A model generated the notes under the pieces. That model was not told the DNA's origin and made no database searches. It saw only the letters and a list, made by a program, of their open reading frames with translations. From assembly GCA_963752915.1 (NCBI GenBank), contig CAVVZZ010000015.1:372001-436000 (forward strand): a DNA stretch of 64,000 nucleotides. Direction: 5' to 3'. The number at the start of each line of letters is the position of its first letter. Position 1 is the first letter of the stretch. This stretch comes from DATJPR01 sp963752915 (GTDB lineage Bacteria; Bacteroidota; Ignavibacteria; UBA10030; UBA6906). The translations under genes were made by a program, and so were the position numbers. Shown here piece after piece: positions 36,043-44,781 of the stretch.

Positions 36043-38589
36043 GTGAACAAGCACACTCGCGTCGCCCATCCGATCTACAATCTTCTGCCCACCGAGATCG
36101 AGGGGTTCAATTCCCTGGCGGAGTTGGCCCTGGATCTACGCTGGTCGTGGAATCACGCTACCGACGAGGTGTGGCGGAAGCTGGACCCCGAACTCTGGGA
36201 AATCACACATAACCCGTGGGTTGTCCTCCAAACGGTCTCGCGCGACCAGATCGAGCGTGTCTTGGCCGATCCCGGTTTTCGCAAGAACGTCGAGCGCCAG
36301 GTTCAGACCGGGCGGCTGGCAGCGGAAACGCCCGCGTGGTTTCAACAACAGCATCCGCAGGCTCCGTTGACTTGCGTCGCATATTTCAGCATGGAATTCA
36401 TGTTGAGCGAAGCTCTGCCGATCTACTCCGGCGGGCTCGGCAACGTCGCCGGCGATCAGCTCAAAGCCGCCAGTGATCTGGGCGTGCCGGTCGTCGGCGT
36501 GGGACTATTGTACCAGCAAGGATATTTCCGGCAGGTGATCGACAAGGATGGAGTGCAGCAGGCCCTCTTTCCATACAACGATCCCGGACAATTGCCGATC
36601 ACGCCTTTGCGGCAAGCGAACGGAGAATGGTTGCGGTTGGAGATTGCCTTGCCTGGGTACTCGGTATGGCTGCGCGCCTGGCAGGTCCAGGTCGGGAGAG
36701 CAAAGCTCTACCTGCTGGACAGCAATGATGCAGCGAACTTCCCCGTCCATCGAGGGATCACCAGTGAATTGTATGGAGGCGGGCCGGAGCTCAGACTCAA
36801 ACAAGAGATCCTGCTCGGGATTGGCGGGTGGCGACTGCTTGCAGCGCTTGGCATCAAGCCGGAAGTCTGTCATCTGAACGAAGGGCATGCCGCATTTGCT
36901 GTGCTGGAACGTGCCCGCACATTCATGCAAGAGACCGCGCAGCCTTTCGAGGTCGCACTGGCAGTCACGCGAGCCGGGAATCTCTTCACCACGCACACGG
37001 CAGTAGCCGCCGGCTTTGACAGATTCGCTCCAGCCCTGATCGAGCAATACCTCGGTGGTTATGCCAAACAGAAGCTTGGCATATCACTTGGCGACATGCT
37101 GGCACTGGGCCGACAGAACCCGAAGGAATCCTCAGAGAGTTTCAACATGGCATATCTCGCCGTTCACGGAAGCGGGGCGGTCAATGGCGTGAGTCGCCTG
37201 CATGGGAAAGTCAGCCAGCATCTCTTCGAGCCACTCTTTCCGCACTGGCCGATCGACGCTGTACCCGTCGGGCATGTGACCAACGGAGTTCACATGCCGA
37301 GCTGGGACTCATCGCAAGCCGACGCCCTTTGGACGGAGGCCTGTGGGAAAGATCGCTGGTTGGGGACGTCGGAAACTCAGGAAGAGGATATTCGCCGCGT
37401 GTCGGACGAGAGCCTCTGGCAATTCCGCATCGCAGCAAGCAAGTCTCTTGTGGAATACGCTCGCAAACGATTGGCCAGAGAATTGACCGCCTCCGGCGCA
37501 GCAGCCGATTCCATTGACAAGGCGAAACATCTCTTTGATCCCAACGCATTGACGCTGGGCTTTGCCCGCCGCTTCGCGACATACAAGAGGCCGAACTTGC
37601 TGCTGAACGATGCCCCGCGCTTGTTGCGCATTTTGTCCAATACTCAGAAGCCGGTCCAACTTATCATCGCGGGCAAGGCCCATCCAAAGGATGAAGCCGG
37701 GCAGGCGTTGATTCAAAAATGGATACAATTCATTCGTCGGCCCGATGTCCGCCAGCATGTGATCTTCCTCAGTGACTACGATATGTTGCTGTCTGAGCGT
37801 CTAGTTCAAGGAGTGGATGTCTGGATCAACACACCCCGGCGACCCTGGGAAGCCAGCGGAACGAGCGGGATGAAGGTTCTTGTCAACGGTGGCATCAACA
37901 TCTCGGAATTGGATGGGTGGTGGGCGGAAGCGTACACGCGCGAAGTGGGGTGGGCGTTGGGGGACGGGCAAGAGCATGGCGACGATCCCGCGTGGGACAC
38001 TGTCGAGGCCGACGCACTCTACGATCTGCTCGAACGAGAAGTAATCCCGGAGTTTTATGCTCGGAACGGGAGCGGGATTCCCGCCGCTTGGGTCAATCGG
38101 ATGCGGGAAAGCATGGCCCGGTTGGGACCGCGCTTTTCAGCCTGCCGCACGGTGCGCGAATACACGGAGCAGCACTACCTCCCGGCTGCGTTAGCGTACC
38201 GTACGCGTGCCGGCAATAACGGTGCAGTCGGAAGGCAAATTGTCGTTTGGCGCCGGAATCTGGAACAGGCTTGGGACTCGATACGCTTCGGTGAAGTGAA
38301 GATCGAGACCAACGGCGGGCAGCATGTATTCAAGGTTCAGGTCGATCTTCACAACCTCGATCCGACGGCGGTGTGCGTGGAGCTCTTTGCGGACGGCGTC
38401 AACGGCGGCGCCCCTGTGCGGCAGGAGATGAAGCTCGTTCGCCAACTGGCCGGCGCAACCGGAGGGTACATGTTCAGCGCGGCTGTGTCATCGTCCCGTC
38501 CGCCAACGGACTATACGGCTCGGGTAATCCCCCGCTGCGAAGGCGTCGCGGTTCCCCTGGAATCCGCCCACGTCCTCTGGCAGCGGTGA
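36043..38589 (+). CDS. glgP: Alpha-glucan (glycogen) phosphorylase, GT35
   Basis: An 848-residue enzyme of the shorter, DUF3417-bearing phosphorylase type. The N-terminal LAELALDLRWSWNHATDEVW is the DUF3417 start. The catalytic part shows YFSMEFMLSEALPIYSGGLG, HLNEGHAAFAVLERART, and EASGTSGMKVLVNGGINISE, which contains the PLP-binding Lys. It releases glucose 1-phosphate from glycogen or maltodextrin with phosphate. GTG 36043 is chosen because the family N-terminus begins right after it and it lies 2 bases past the pgm stop. The longer open frame only reads pgm out of frame. Confidence 0.94.
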   Translation: MNKHTRVAHPIYNLLPTEIEGFNSLAELALDLRWSWNHATDEVWRKLDPELWEITHNPWVVLQTVSRDQIERVLADPGFRKNVERQVQTGRLAAETPAWFQQQHPQAPLTCVAYFSMEFMLSEALPIYSGGLGNVAGDQLKAASDLGVPVVGVGLLYQQGYFRQVIDKDGVQQALFPYNDPGQLPITPLRQANGEWLRLEIALPGYSVWLRAWQVQVGRAKLYLLDSNDAANFPVHRGITSELYGGGPELRLKQEILLGIGGWRLLAALGIKPEVCHLNEGHAAFAVLERARTFMQETAQPFEVALAVTRAGNLFTTHTAVAAGFDRFAPALIEQYLGGYAKQKLGISLGDMLALGRQNPKESSESFNMAYLAVHGSGAVNGVSRLHGKVSQHLFEPLFPHWPIDAVPVGHVTNGVHMPSWDSSQADALWTEACGKDRWLGTSETQEEDIRRVSDESLWQFRIAASKSLVEYARKRLARELTASGAAADSIDKAKHLFDPNALTLGFARRFATYKRPNLLLNDAPRLLRILSNTQKPVQLIIAGKAHPKDEAGQALIQKWIQFIRRPDVRQHVIFLSDYDMLLSERLVQGVDVWINTPRRPWEASGTSGMKVLVNGGINISELDGWWAEAYTREVGWALGDGQEHGDDPAWDTVEADALYDLLEREVIPEFYARNGSGIPAAWVNRMRESMARLGPRFSACRTVREYTEQHYLPAALAYRTRAGNNGAVGRQIVVWRRNLEQAWDSIRFGEVKIETNGGQHVFKVQVDLHNLDPTAVCVELFADGVNGGAPVRQEMKLVRQLAGATGGYMFSAAVSSSRPPTDYTARVIPRCEGVAVPLESAHVLWQR

Positions 38590-38753
38590 TGGGACTCTTC
38601 AGATACCTCAATCATGGAGACAAACCAAATGAGAAGAGGCAGCACGTTCGCGATCGCAATGTATAAGGGCACAGGGAACACGGATAGTGCTCGGATTACC
38701 GTCGGTGGCTCTTCACAAAGGGCACCCAACGTACTGAAAAAGGATAGACTTTC

Positions 38754-39872
38754 ATGACTAGGCACAACATCCCATTGGGCAGGATCCTGGGGATTCCGAT
38801 TGGATTGGATTACTCCTGGTTTGTGATCTTTGCGCTGCTCACCTGGATGCTGGCGGGGAGTTACTATCCCGCCGAGTTCAAGGACTGGTCGCCGGCGCTG
38901 TACTGGTTTGTGGGCGGGGTGACGGCCATCATGCTCTTCGTGAGCGTGCTGCTCCATGAGCTCGGGCACTCGGTGCTGGCGCTGCGGTACAAGATACCGG
39001 TGCGCAGCATCACGCTTTTCCTGTTCGGAGGAGTCGCCCAGATCGGGGCGGAACCGCCGAGTGCTCTTGCCGAATTTCTGATAGCGATCGCAGGACCGCT
39101 GGTGAGTCTGGCCCTCGCGGCCTTCTTCTACATGGTCGAGCCGTTCGTGGCAGGCACAGAGCCGCTTCTGGGTCTTGCTAAGTACCTGGCCTATATCAAC
39201 CTGGCGCTTGTGGTATTCAACCTCATCCCCGGCTATCCCCTCGACGGCGGCCGCGTATTCCGGGCTATCGTGTGGGCCACCACGCGAAACATGCGTCGGG
39301 CGACCCTCGTCGCAGCGAACGTCGGCAGGTTCTTCGCCTATCTGTTTATCCTCGTCGGCGTCTGGCAAATGTTGAGCGGCAACTTCGGCGGAGGCGTTTG
39401 GATAGCTATTATCGGCTGGTTCCTCGACAACGCTGCTTCCAGCCAGGTGCATCAGGTGATGTTTCAGGGACTCTTGGCCGGCCATAAAGTCTCTCAGGCC
39501 ATGAGCACGCATTGTCCCGCCGTCGCTGCAGACCTGACGCTGCAGCAGCTGGTCGACGAACACATCCTCGGCAGCGGGCAACGCTGTTTTCTTGTCAACC
39601 GCGGAAACGATACCATTGGCTTGATGACGATGCATAGAATCAAAGAAGTGCCTCGCCTCGAATGGGCAACAACAAGCGTTGCTCACGCCATGATTCCGGT
39701 CCAAGATGCAAAACGCATCGATCCGGAAACCGGGCTCTGGGACGCCCTCCAGAAGATGGATCGTGATGGTGTGAACCAGCTTCCCGTGACCCGTGATCAC
39801 CATGTCATCGGCATGCTCAGCAGGGAGGATGTCATAACGTTTATGCGGACGGTCAAGGAATTGGGATCGTAA
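38754..39872 (+). CDS. Site-2 protease family metalloprotease with CBS pair
   Basis: A 372-residue membrane protease of family M50. The zinc motif HELGH is at residues 68-72 inside a membrane segment, the second ligand region is NLIPGYPLDGGRVFRAIVWA (residues ~155-175), and two CBS domains follow from ~240 to the end (HKVSQAMSTHCPAVAADLTL, GMLSREDVITFM). M50-CBS proteins cut membrane-bound substrates such as anti-sigma or pro-sigma factors, with the CBS pair sensing adenine nucleotides. In this island it could release a stress regulator, but that is inference. The 164 bases upstream hold no gene. Confidence 0.92.
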   Translation: MTRHNIPLGRILGIPIGLDYSWFVIFALLTWMLAGSYYPAEFKDWSPALYWFVGGVTAIMLFVSVLLHELGHSVLALRYKIPVRSITLFLFGGVAQIGAEPPSALAEFLIAIAGPLVSLALAAFFYMVEPFVAGTEPLLGLAKYLAYINLALVVFNLIPGYPLDGGRVFRAIVWATTRNMRRATLVAANVGRFFAYLFILVGVWQMLSGNFGGGVWIAIIGWFLDNAASSQVHQVMFQGLLAGHKVSQAMSTHCPAVAADLTLQQLVDEHILGSGQRCFLVNRGNDTIGLMTMHRIKEVPRLEWATTSVAHAMIPVQDAKRIDPETGLWDALQKMDRDGVNQLPVTRDHHVIGMLSREDVITFMRTVKELGS

Positions 39873-39903
39873 GCGACAGACCATCGAAAACCAGGGGACC
39901 GCA

Positions 39904-40551
39904 ATGAAACACTCAATCGAGATTACGACGCTCTTTCTGGATATTGGCGGCGTGCTGCTCACGGACGGGTGGGACCATCATGCTCGCAAACGGGCGGCAA
40001 CACATTTCACTCTCGAGCTTCGGGAAATGGAAGATCGGCATCACCTGACCTTCGATACTTACGAAGAGGGAAAACTGACGATGGTGGAATACCTCGACCG
40101 GGTGGTTTTCTACCGGAAGAGACCTTTCACCCGTGCTCAATTTCGTCAATTCATGTTCGCGCAGTCGAAACCATACCCCGGAATGATCAACCTCGTTACG
40201 CAGCTCAAAGCCCGGCACCGTCTGAAGATCGCCGTGGTCAGCAACGAAGCCCGCGAACTGAACGCCTATCGAATCCGGCAGTTCAAGCTCAATAGATTTG
40301 TCGACTTTTTTGTTTCCTCCTGCTTCGTCCACCTTCGTAAGCCCGACGCGGATATTTTTCGGCTTGCGCTGGACATCGCCCAGGCGCCAATCCAGAAGGT
40401 CCTGTATATCGAAAACACTCCGATGTTCGTCCAGATTGCGGAGGGATTGGGGATTCGAACCATTCTCCACAAGGATTACCACTCCACCGCTGCTCGCCTT
40501 GCTTCGTTCGGGTTCCCCGTTGATGAAGGAGTGTTCCATGAAATCCGATAA
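39904..40551 (+). CDS. HAD-superfamily hydrolase
   Basis: A 215-residue HAD subfamily IA phosphatase-like protein. Motif I is TTLFLDIGGVLLTDGWD, with the nucleophile Asp but Gly at the usual second Asp, as in YihX-like members; motif II KIAVVSNEARELN; motifs III/IV SSCFVHLRKPDADIFRLALD and VLYIENTPMFVQIAEGLGIR. The substrate may be a sugar phosphate such as glucose 1-phosphate (the YihX activity), which would suit the glgP/pgm/ackA context, but this is a guess. Its last 14 bases overlap the start of acetate kinase, implying coupled translation. Confidence 0.85.
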   Translation: MKHSIEITTLFLDIGGVLLTDGWDHHARKRAATHFTLELREMEDRHHLTFDTYEEGKLTMVEYLDRVVFYRKRPFTRAQFRQFMFAQSKPYPGMINLVTQLKARHRLKIAVVSNEARELNAYRIRQFKLNRFVDFFVSSCFVHLRKPDADIFRLALDIAQAPIQKVLYIENTPMFVQIAEGLGIRTILHKDYHSTAARLASFGFPVDEGVFHEIR

Positions 40552-41767
40552 CCCCGGCATTCTGGCGATCAACGGCGGGTCGTCGAGCATTAAGTTCGCC
40601 TTCTACCAGGCCGGCGAATCTCTGAAGCGAAGTCTCTATGGAAAGATCGATCGTATCGGCCTGGGTGGCACAGCTCTGACGTTCCACAACCTGACGACGA
40701 ACCTGCAGGATAGTCACGAGGTCGCAGTCTCCGATCACACGTCGGCCGCGAATGCTCTAATTGATTGGCTCGAAAAACAGGACGGGTTCTCTTCTGTGAA
40801 AGCCGTGGGTCACCGCGTGGTTCACGGTATGAATCATACAAGACCTGAAATTATCACACCGCAATTATTGGAAGAGCTTCATCGTATCACTCCATACGAC
40901 CCGGATCATATGCCTGAAGAGATTGAACTGATCGAAGCCTTCCGCCGGCGGCATTCAACAGTTCCTCAGGTTGCATGTTTCGACACGGCGTTTCACAGCA
41001 CATTACCCCGCGTTGCGAAGCTGCTCCCGATCCCACGTCGATTCGACAAAAAGGGGATCCGACGATACGGGTTCCACGGTTTGTCGTACGCGTATCTCAT
41101 CGGAGAACTCGCGCGTGTCGCAGACACGAAAGCAGCGCAACGCCGTGTGATTCTGGCTCATCTCGGCAGCGGGGCGAGTTTGGCTGCCGTCCGCGAAGGG
41201 AAGAGCATAGACACCACGATGGGCTTCACACCTGCCGGAGGGCTGACGATGGGCACCCGGCCCGGCGATTTGGATCCAGGTGTCGCATGGTACATGATGC
41301 AATCCGAGAACCTGACGCCAAAGCAGTTCAACAATCTCATCACTCATGATTCCGGTCTCCTCGGTATCTCTGAAACCAGTTCCGACATGCGGGATTTGCT
41401 CGCAAGGGAAAACGAAGACGTTCGTGCGGCGGAAGCTGTGGCGCTATTTTGTTACCAGGTGAAGAAGTGGATCGGCGCTTTCGCTGCTGCGCTTGGAGGG
41501 CTGGACGCGCTGGTGTTTTCCGGCGGTATCGGTGAAAACTGCCCGGTTGTTCGCTCGCGCATTTGTGAGGAGTTGGGATTTCTTGGAATCGAAATCGAAG
41601 AAAAGCGAAACGAAGCGAATGAGGCTGTGATCTCCACGACAGCCGGCCGGGTTACGGTTCGCGTCCTTCACACGGACGAAGAGGTGATAATCGCCGAAAC
41701 GGTTTGCCGCGTTCTCGGATTCCCCATGGCCAGTGCGGAAAGGAATTCCGACCGCGCGACGCAATGA
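40538..41767 (+). CDS. ackA: Acetate kinase
   Basis: A 409-residue enzyme converting acetyl phosphate and ADP to acetate and ATP. Motifs: LAINGGSSSIKFAF at the N-terminus, GHRVVHGMNHTRPEIIT, the substrate loop FDTAFHSTLPRVAKLLPIPR, RRYGFHGLSYAYL, and the phosphate-binding LAHLGSGASLAA. ATG 40538 lies inside the end of the HAD gene with AAGGAG upstream (in TGATGAAGGAGTG). It should act on acetyl phosphate from the phosphoketolase at 42334; no phosphotransacetylase gene is in the window. Confidence 0.95.
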   Translation: MKSDNPGILAINGGSSSIKFAFYQAGESLKRSLYGKIDRIGLGGTALTFHNLTTNLQDSHEVAVSDHTSAANALIDWLEKQDGFSSVKAVGHRVVHGMNHTRPEIITPQLLEELHRITPYDPDHMPEEIELIEAFRRRHSTVPQVACFDTAFHSTLPRVAKLLPIPRRFDKKGIRRYGFHGLSYAYLIGELARVADTKAAQRRVILAHLGSGASLAAVREGKSIDTTMGFTPAGGLTMGTRPGDLDPGVAWYMMQSENLTPKQFNNLITHDSGLLGISETSSDMRDLLARENEDVRAAEAVALFCYQVKKWIGAFAAALGGLDALVFSGGIGENCPVVRSRICEELGFLGIEIEEKRNEANEAVISTTAGRVTVRVLHTDEEVIIAETVCRVLGFPMASAERNSDRATQ

Positions 41768-41863
41768 GTCTCTTTCTGCCGCCGTTTTCTGGCGGAAGCG
41801 GAGCCATAGCTGGTCTTCCGGAAGCCACCTTCTCCGCCGGTGGTAATTAACAGCGTGAGCGAA

Positions 41864-42274
41864 ATGTCAGAGAACATTGAAGACAAGAAATCTGTAAGAG
41901 TCCTTAATCGCCGTGTCCACATGGCGAATGAGAGGACATTCCTTGCATGGATACGGACAAGTATCGGGGTCATGGCATTTGGGTTTGTCGTGGAAAAGTT
42001 TGCGCTGTTCATAAAGCAAGTGTCGTTGATTTTGGGAAATGTCAATATTGAACGTGCATCGTCTCCTTCTCCAGGATATTCGACAATCGTTGGAATATTC
42101 CTTGTCGGTCTCGGCACATTGATGGGCCTGTTTGCATTTGTCAGGTACAAGAAGGTTGAAAGACAAATAGACAAGGGCACCTATGAACCGTCACCGATCC
42201 TTCAGATAGTGCTCACTCTATCAGTTCTTGCAGTCGGAATCTTCCTGGTAGTGTATTTGATCCATAGTACGTAA
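41864..42274 (+). CDS. DUF202 family membrane protein
   Basis: A 136-residue protein with the DUF202 signature NRRVHMANERTFLAWIRTSI followed by three hydrophobic helices (GVMAFGFVVEKFALFI, STIVGIFLVGLGTLMGLFAF, ILQIVLTLSVLAVGIFLVVY). The family (YidH-like) has no proven function; in yeast the related domain sits in vacuolar transporter chaperones. GTG 41840 and GTG 41855 are possible earlier starts. It is placed between ackA and the phosphoketolase gene. Confidence 0.85.
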   Translation: MSENIEDKKSVRVLNRRVHMANERTFLAWIRTSIGVMAFGFVVEKFALFIKQVSLILGNVNIERASSPSPGYSTIVGIFLVGLGTLMGLFAFVRYKKVERQIDKGTYEPSPILQIVLTLSVLAVGIFLVVYLIHST

Positions 42275-42333
42275 GGCAGAACAATTCGCGGAGAATTGTG
42301 AGGATGATAATGCGGACCAACGAGGACGTCGCT

Positions 42334-44721
42334 ATGAAAACGGAAAGGACGAACAGTATGTCCCAACCATTGCCGTCTGATCTATTGCGGAAGATGGATG
42401 CCTACTGGCGCGCCGCCAACTATTTGTCGGTCGGCCAGATTTATCTCTACGACAATCCGCTCCTGAAGGAACCCCTGAAACTGTCGCACGTGAAGCCGAC
42501 GCTGCTCGGACATTGGGGTACAACCCCGGGGCAGAACTTCATCTACGTGCATCTGAACCGGGTGATCAAGAAGTACGATCTGGATATGATCTACATCGCA
42601 GGTCCCGGTCACGGCGGCCCGGCTCTTGTGGGCAATACCTATCTCGAAGGCACCTATAGTGAGGTCTATCCAAACATCACACAGGATGAGGCGGGGCTGA
42701 AGAAGCTGTTCACTCAGTTCTCGTTCCCCGGCGGAATTCCCAGCCATGTGTCGCCGGAGTGCCCGGGGTCGATTCACGAAGGCGGTGAGCTGGGGTATTC
42801 GCTCAGTCATGCCTTCGGAGCGGTGTTTGACAATCCCGGCCTGGTCGTCGCCTGCGTTATCGGTGACGGCGAAGCGGAAACAGGTCCGTTGGCGACGGCA
42901 TGGCACTCCAACAAGTTTCTCAATCCGATCACCGATGGAGCAGTGCTGCCGATCCTGCATCTCAACGGCTACAAAATAGCCAATCCCACGGTGCTGGCCC
43001 GGATCGAGCATGAAGAATTGGACCAATTGCTCCGGGGGTATGGCTGGACGCCGTACTATGTGGAAGGGGATGAACCGGAGAAAATGCATCAACGCATGGC
43101 AGGAACTTTGGACGCGGTCGTCGAGAGCATTCGGCAAATCCAAAGCAATGCGCGGACCTGGAACGACACCACACGGCCGCGCTGGCCGATGATCGTCCTG
43201 AGGTCGCCAAAGGGTTGGACGGGACCGAAAGTTGTCGATGGTCTGCAGATTGAAGACACATTCCGGGCACATCAGGTACCGCTCCTTGTGGATGCCGAGC
43301 ATCCCGATCATCTCAAGCAGCTTGAAAGCTGGATGAAGAGCTACAAGGCAGAAGAGCTGTTCGATGAGAATGGACGGCTCCTGCCGGAATTGGCTGAGCT
43401 TGCGCCTGCGGGCGAGCGGCGCATGGGGGCAAATCCGCACGCCAATGGCGGGTTGTTGCTTCGCGATCTGATGATGCCGGACTTTCGCAAGTACGCAGTG
43501 AGCGTACCGTCGCCGGGATCAGTCCAGGCAGCCGACACGCATGTGCTCGGAGGGTTCCTGCGCGATGTAGCAACGCTCAATCAGGAGCAGCGAAATTTCA
43601 GGATCTTTGGTCCCGATGAAACACTGTCCAACCGGCTGAACGACGTCTTCGAGGTCACCAACCGGCAGTGGGAAGCGCGGACGAGAGTCAACGATGAGTT
43701 TCTTGCCACCGATGGTCGTGTCATGGAAATGCTGAGCGAGCATCAGTGCGAAGGCTGGCTCGAGGGGTATCTCCTGACGGGTCGGCACGGTCTGTTCAAC
43801 AGCTACGAGGCGTTTATCCATATCGTCGATTCGATGTTTAACCAGCACGCCAAGTGGCTGAAAGTCACTGCGGGACTGCCGTGGCGAAAGAAGATTGCAT
43901 CGCTGAATTACCTCCTCGCCTCCCACGTCTGGCAGCAAGCGCATAATGGCTTTACCCACCAGGACCCCGGCTTCATCGATCACGTGGTGAATAAGAAGGC
44001 CTCAGTCGTTCGCGTGTATTTGCCGCCTGACGCGAATTGCCTGTTGTCGGTCTGGGACCATTGTCTCAGGAGTCGGCACTACGTGAATGTCGTGGTTGCG
44101 GGCAAGTACCAGGCGCCTCAATGGCTGACAATGGATGCCGCGGTCAAGCATTGCACGGAAGGCATCGGTGTCTGGCAATGGGCCAGCAGCGACAAGGGGG
44201 CGGAGCCGGACGTCGTGATGGCGTGCTGCGGTGACGTGCCCACGCTCGAGACTCTCGCCGCAGTTTCCATCCTCCGCAAGAATCTGCCCGATCTGAAAAT
44301 CCGGGTGATCAATGTTGTGGACCTGATGAAACTGGAACCGAACACGGAACATCCGCACGGACTGAGCGATACAGACTTCGATGCGCTCTTCACCAAGAAC
44401 AAGCCGATCGTATTCGCCTTCCACGGCTATCCCTGGCTGATTCACCGGTTGACGTACCGGCGGACCAACCACGACAACATGCACGTCCGTGGATACAAAG
44501 AAGAGGGAACGATCACGACGACCTTCGATATGACGGTCTTGAATGACCTCGATCGGTTTCATTTGGTGCAAGACGTAATCAATCGCGTGCCGAAATTGAG
44601 TGTCAGGGGCGCTGCGCTGAAACAGATGATGCAAGACAAGCTCATTGAGCATAAACAGTTTATCGACCGGCACGGTCTGGACATGCCCGAAATCAGAGAC
44701 TGGATGTGGAGCGACAAATGA
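42334..44721 (+). CDS. xfp: Phosphoketolase (xylulose-5-P/fructose-6-P)
   Basis: A 795-residue thiamine-diphosphate enzyme that splits xylulose 5-phosphate (or fructose 6-phosphate) with phosphate into acetyl phosphate and an aldose phosphate. Recognisable elements: LSVGQIYLYDNPLL, LLGHWGTTPGQNFIYVHLNR, IAGPGHGGPALVGNTYLEG, and the ThDP/Mg motif GDGEAETGPLATAWHSNKFL. The C-terminal FHGYPWLIHRLTYRR is also typical. ATG 42334 is chosen because GAGGA lies 7 bases upstream. With acetate kinase nearby this gives one ATP per pentose without oxygen. Confidence 0.95.
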   Translation: MKTERTNSMSQPLPSDLLRKMDAYWRAANYLSVGQIYLYDNPLLKEPLKLSHVKPTLLGHWGTTPGQNFIYVHLNRVIKKYDLDMIYIAGPGHGGPALVGNTYLEGTYSEVYPNITQDEAGLKKLFTQFSFPGGIPSHVSPECPGSIHEGGELGYSLSHAFGAVFDNPGLVVACVIGDGEAETGPLATAWHSNKFLNPITDGAVLPILHLNGYKIANPTVLARIEHEELDQLLRGYGWTPYYVEGDEPEKMHQRMAGTLDAVVESIRQIQSNARTWNDTTRPRWPMIVLRSPKGWTGPKVVDGLQIEDTFRAHQVPLLVDAEHPDHLKQLESWMKSYKAEELFDENGRLLPELAELAPAGERRMGANPHANGGLLLRDLMMPDFRKYAVSVPSPGSVQAADTHVLGGFLRDVATLNQEQRNFRIFGPDETLSNRLNDVFEVTNRQWEARTRVNDEFLATDGRVMEMLSEHQCEGWLEGYLLTGRHGLFNSYEAFIHIVDSMFNQHAKWLKVTAGLPWRKKIASLNYLLASHVWQQAHNGFTHQDPGFIDHVVNKKASVVRVYLPPDANCLLSVWDHCLRSRHYVNVVVAGKYQAPQWLTMDAAVKHCTEGIGVWQWASSDKGAEPDVVMACCGDVPTLETLAAVSILRKNLPDLKIRVINVVDLMKLEPNTEHPHGLSDTDFDALFTKNKPIVFAFHGYPWLIHRLTYRRTNHDNMHVRGYKEEGTITTTFDMTVLNDLDRFHLVQDVINRVPKLSVRGAALKQMMQDKLIEHKQFIDRHGLDMPEIRDWMWSDK

Positions 44722-44781
44722 AATGTAAGTACCGCGAAAGGTGGTTCAAGAGCCAAGTTCCTCAAATGAAGGATACAGATC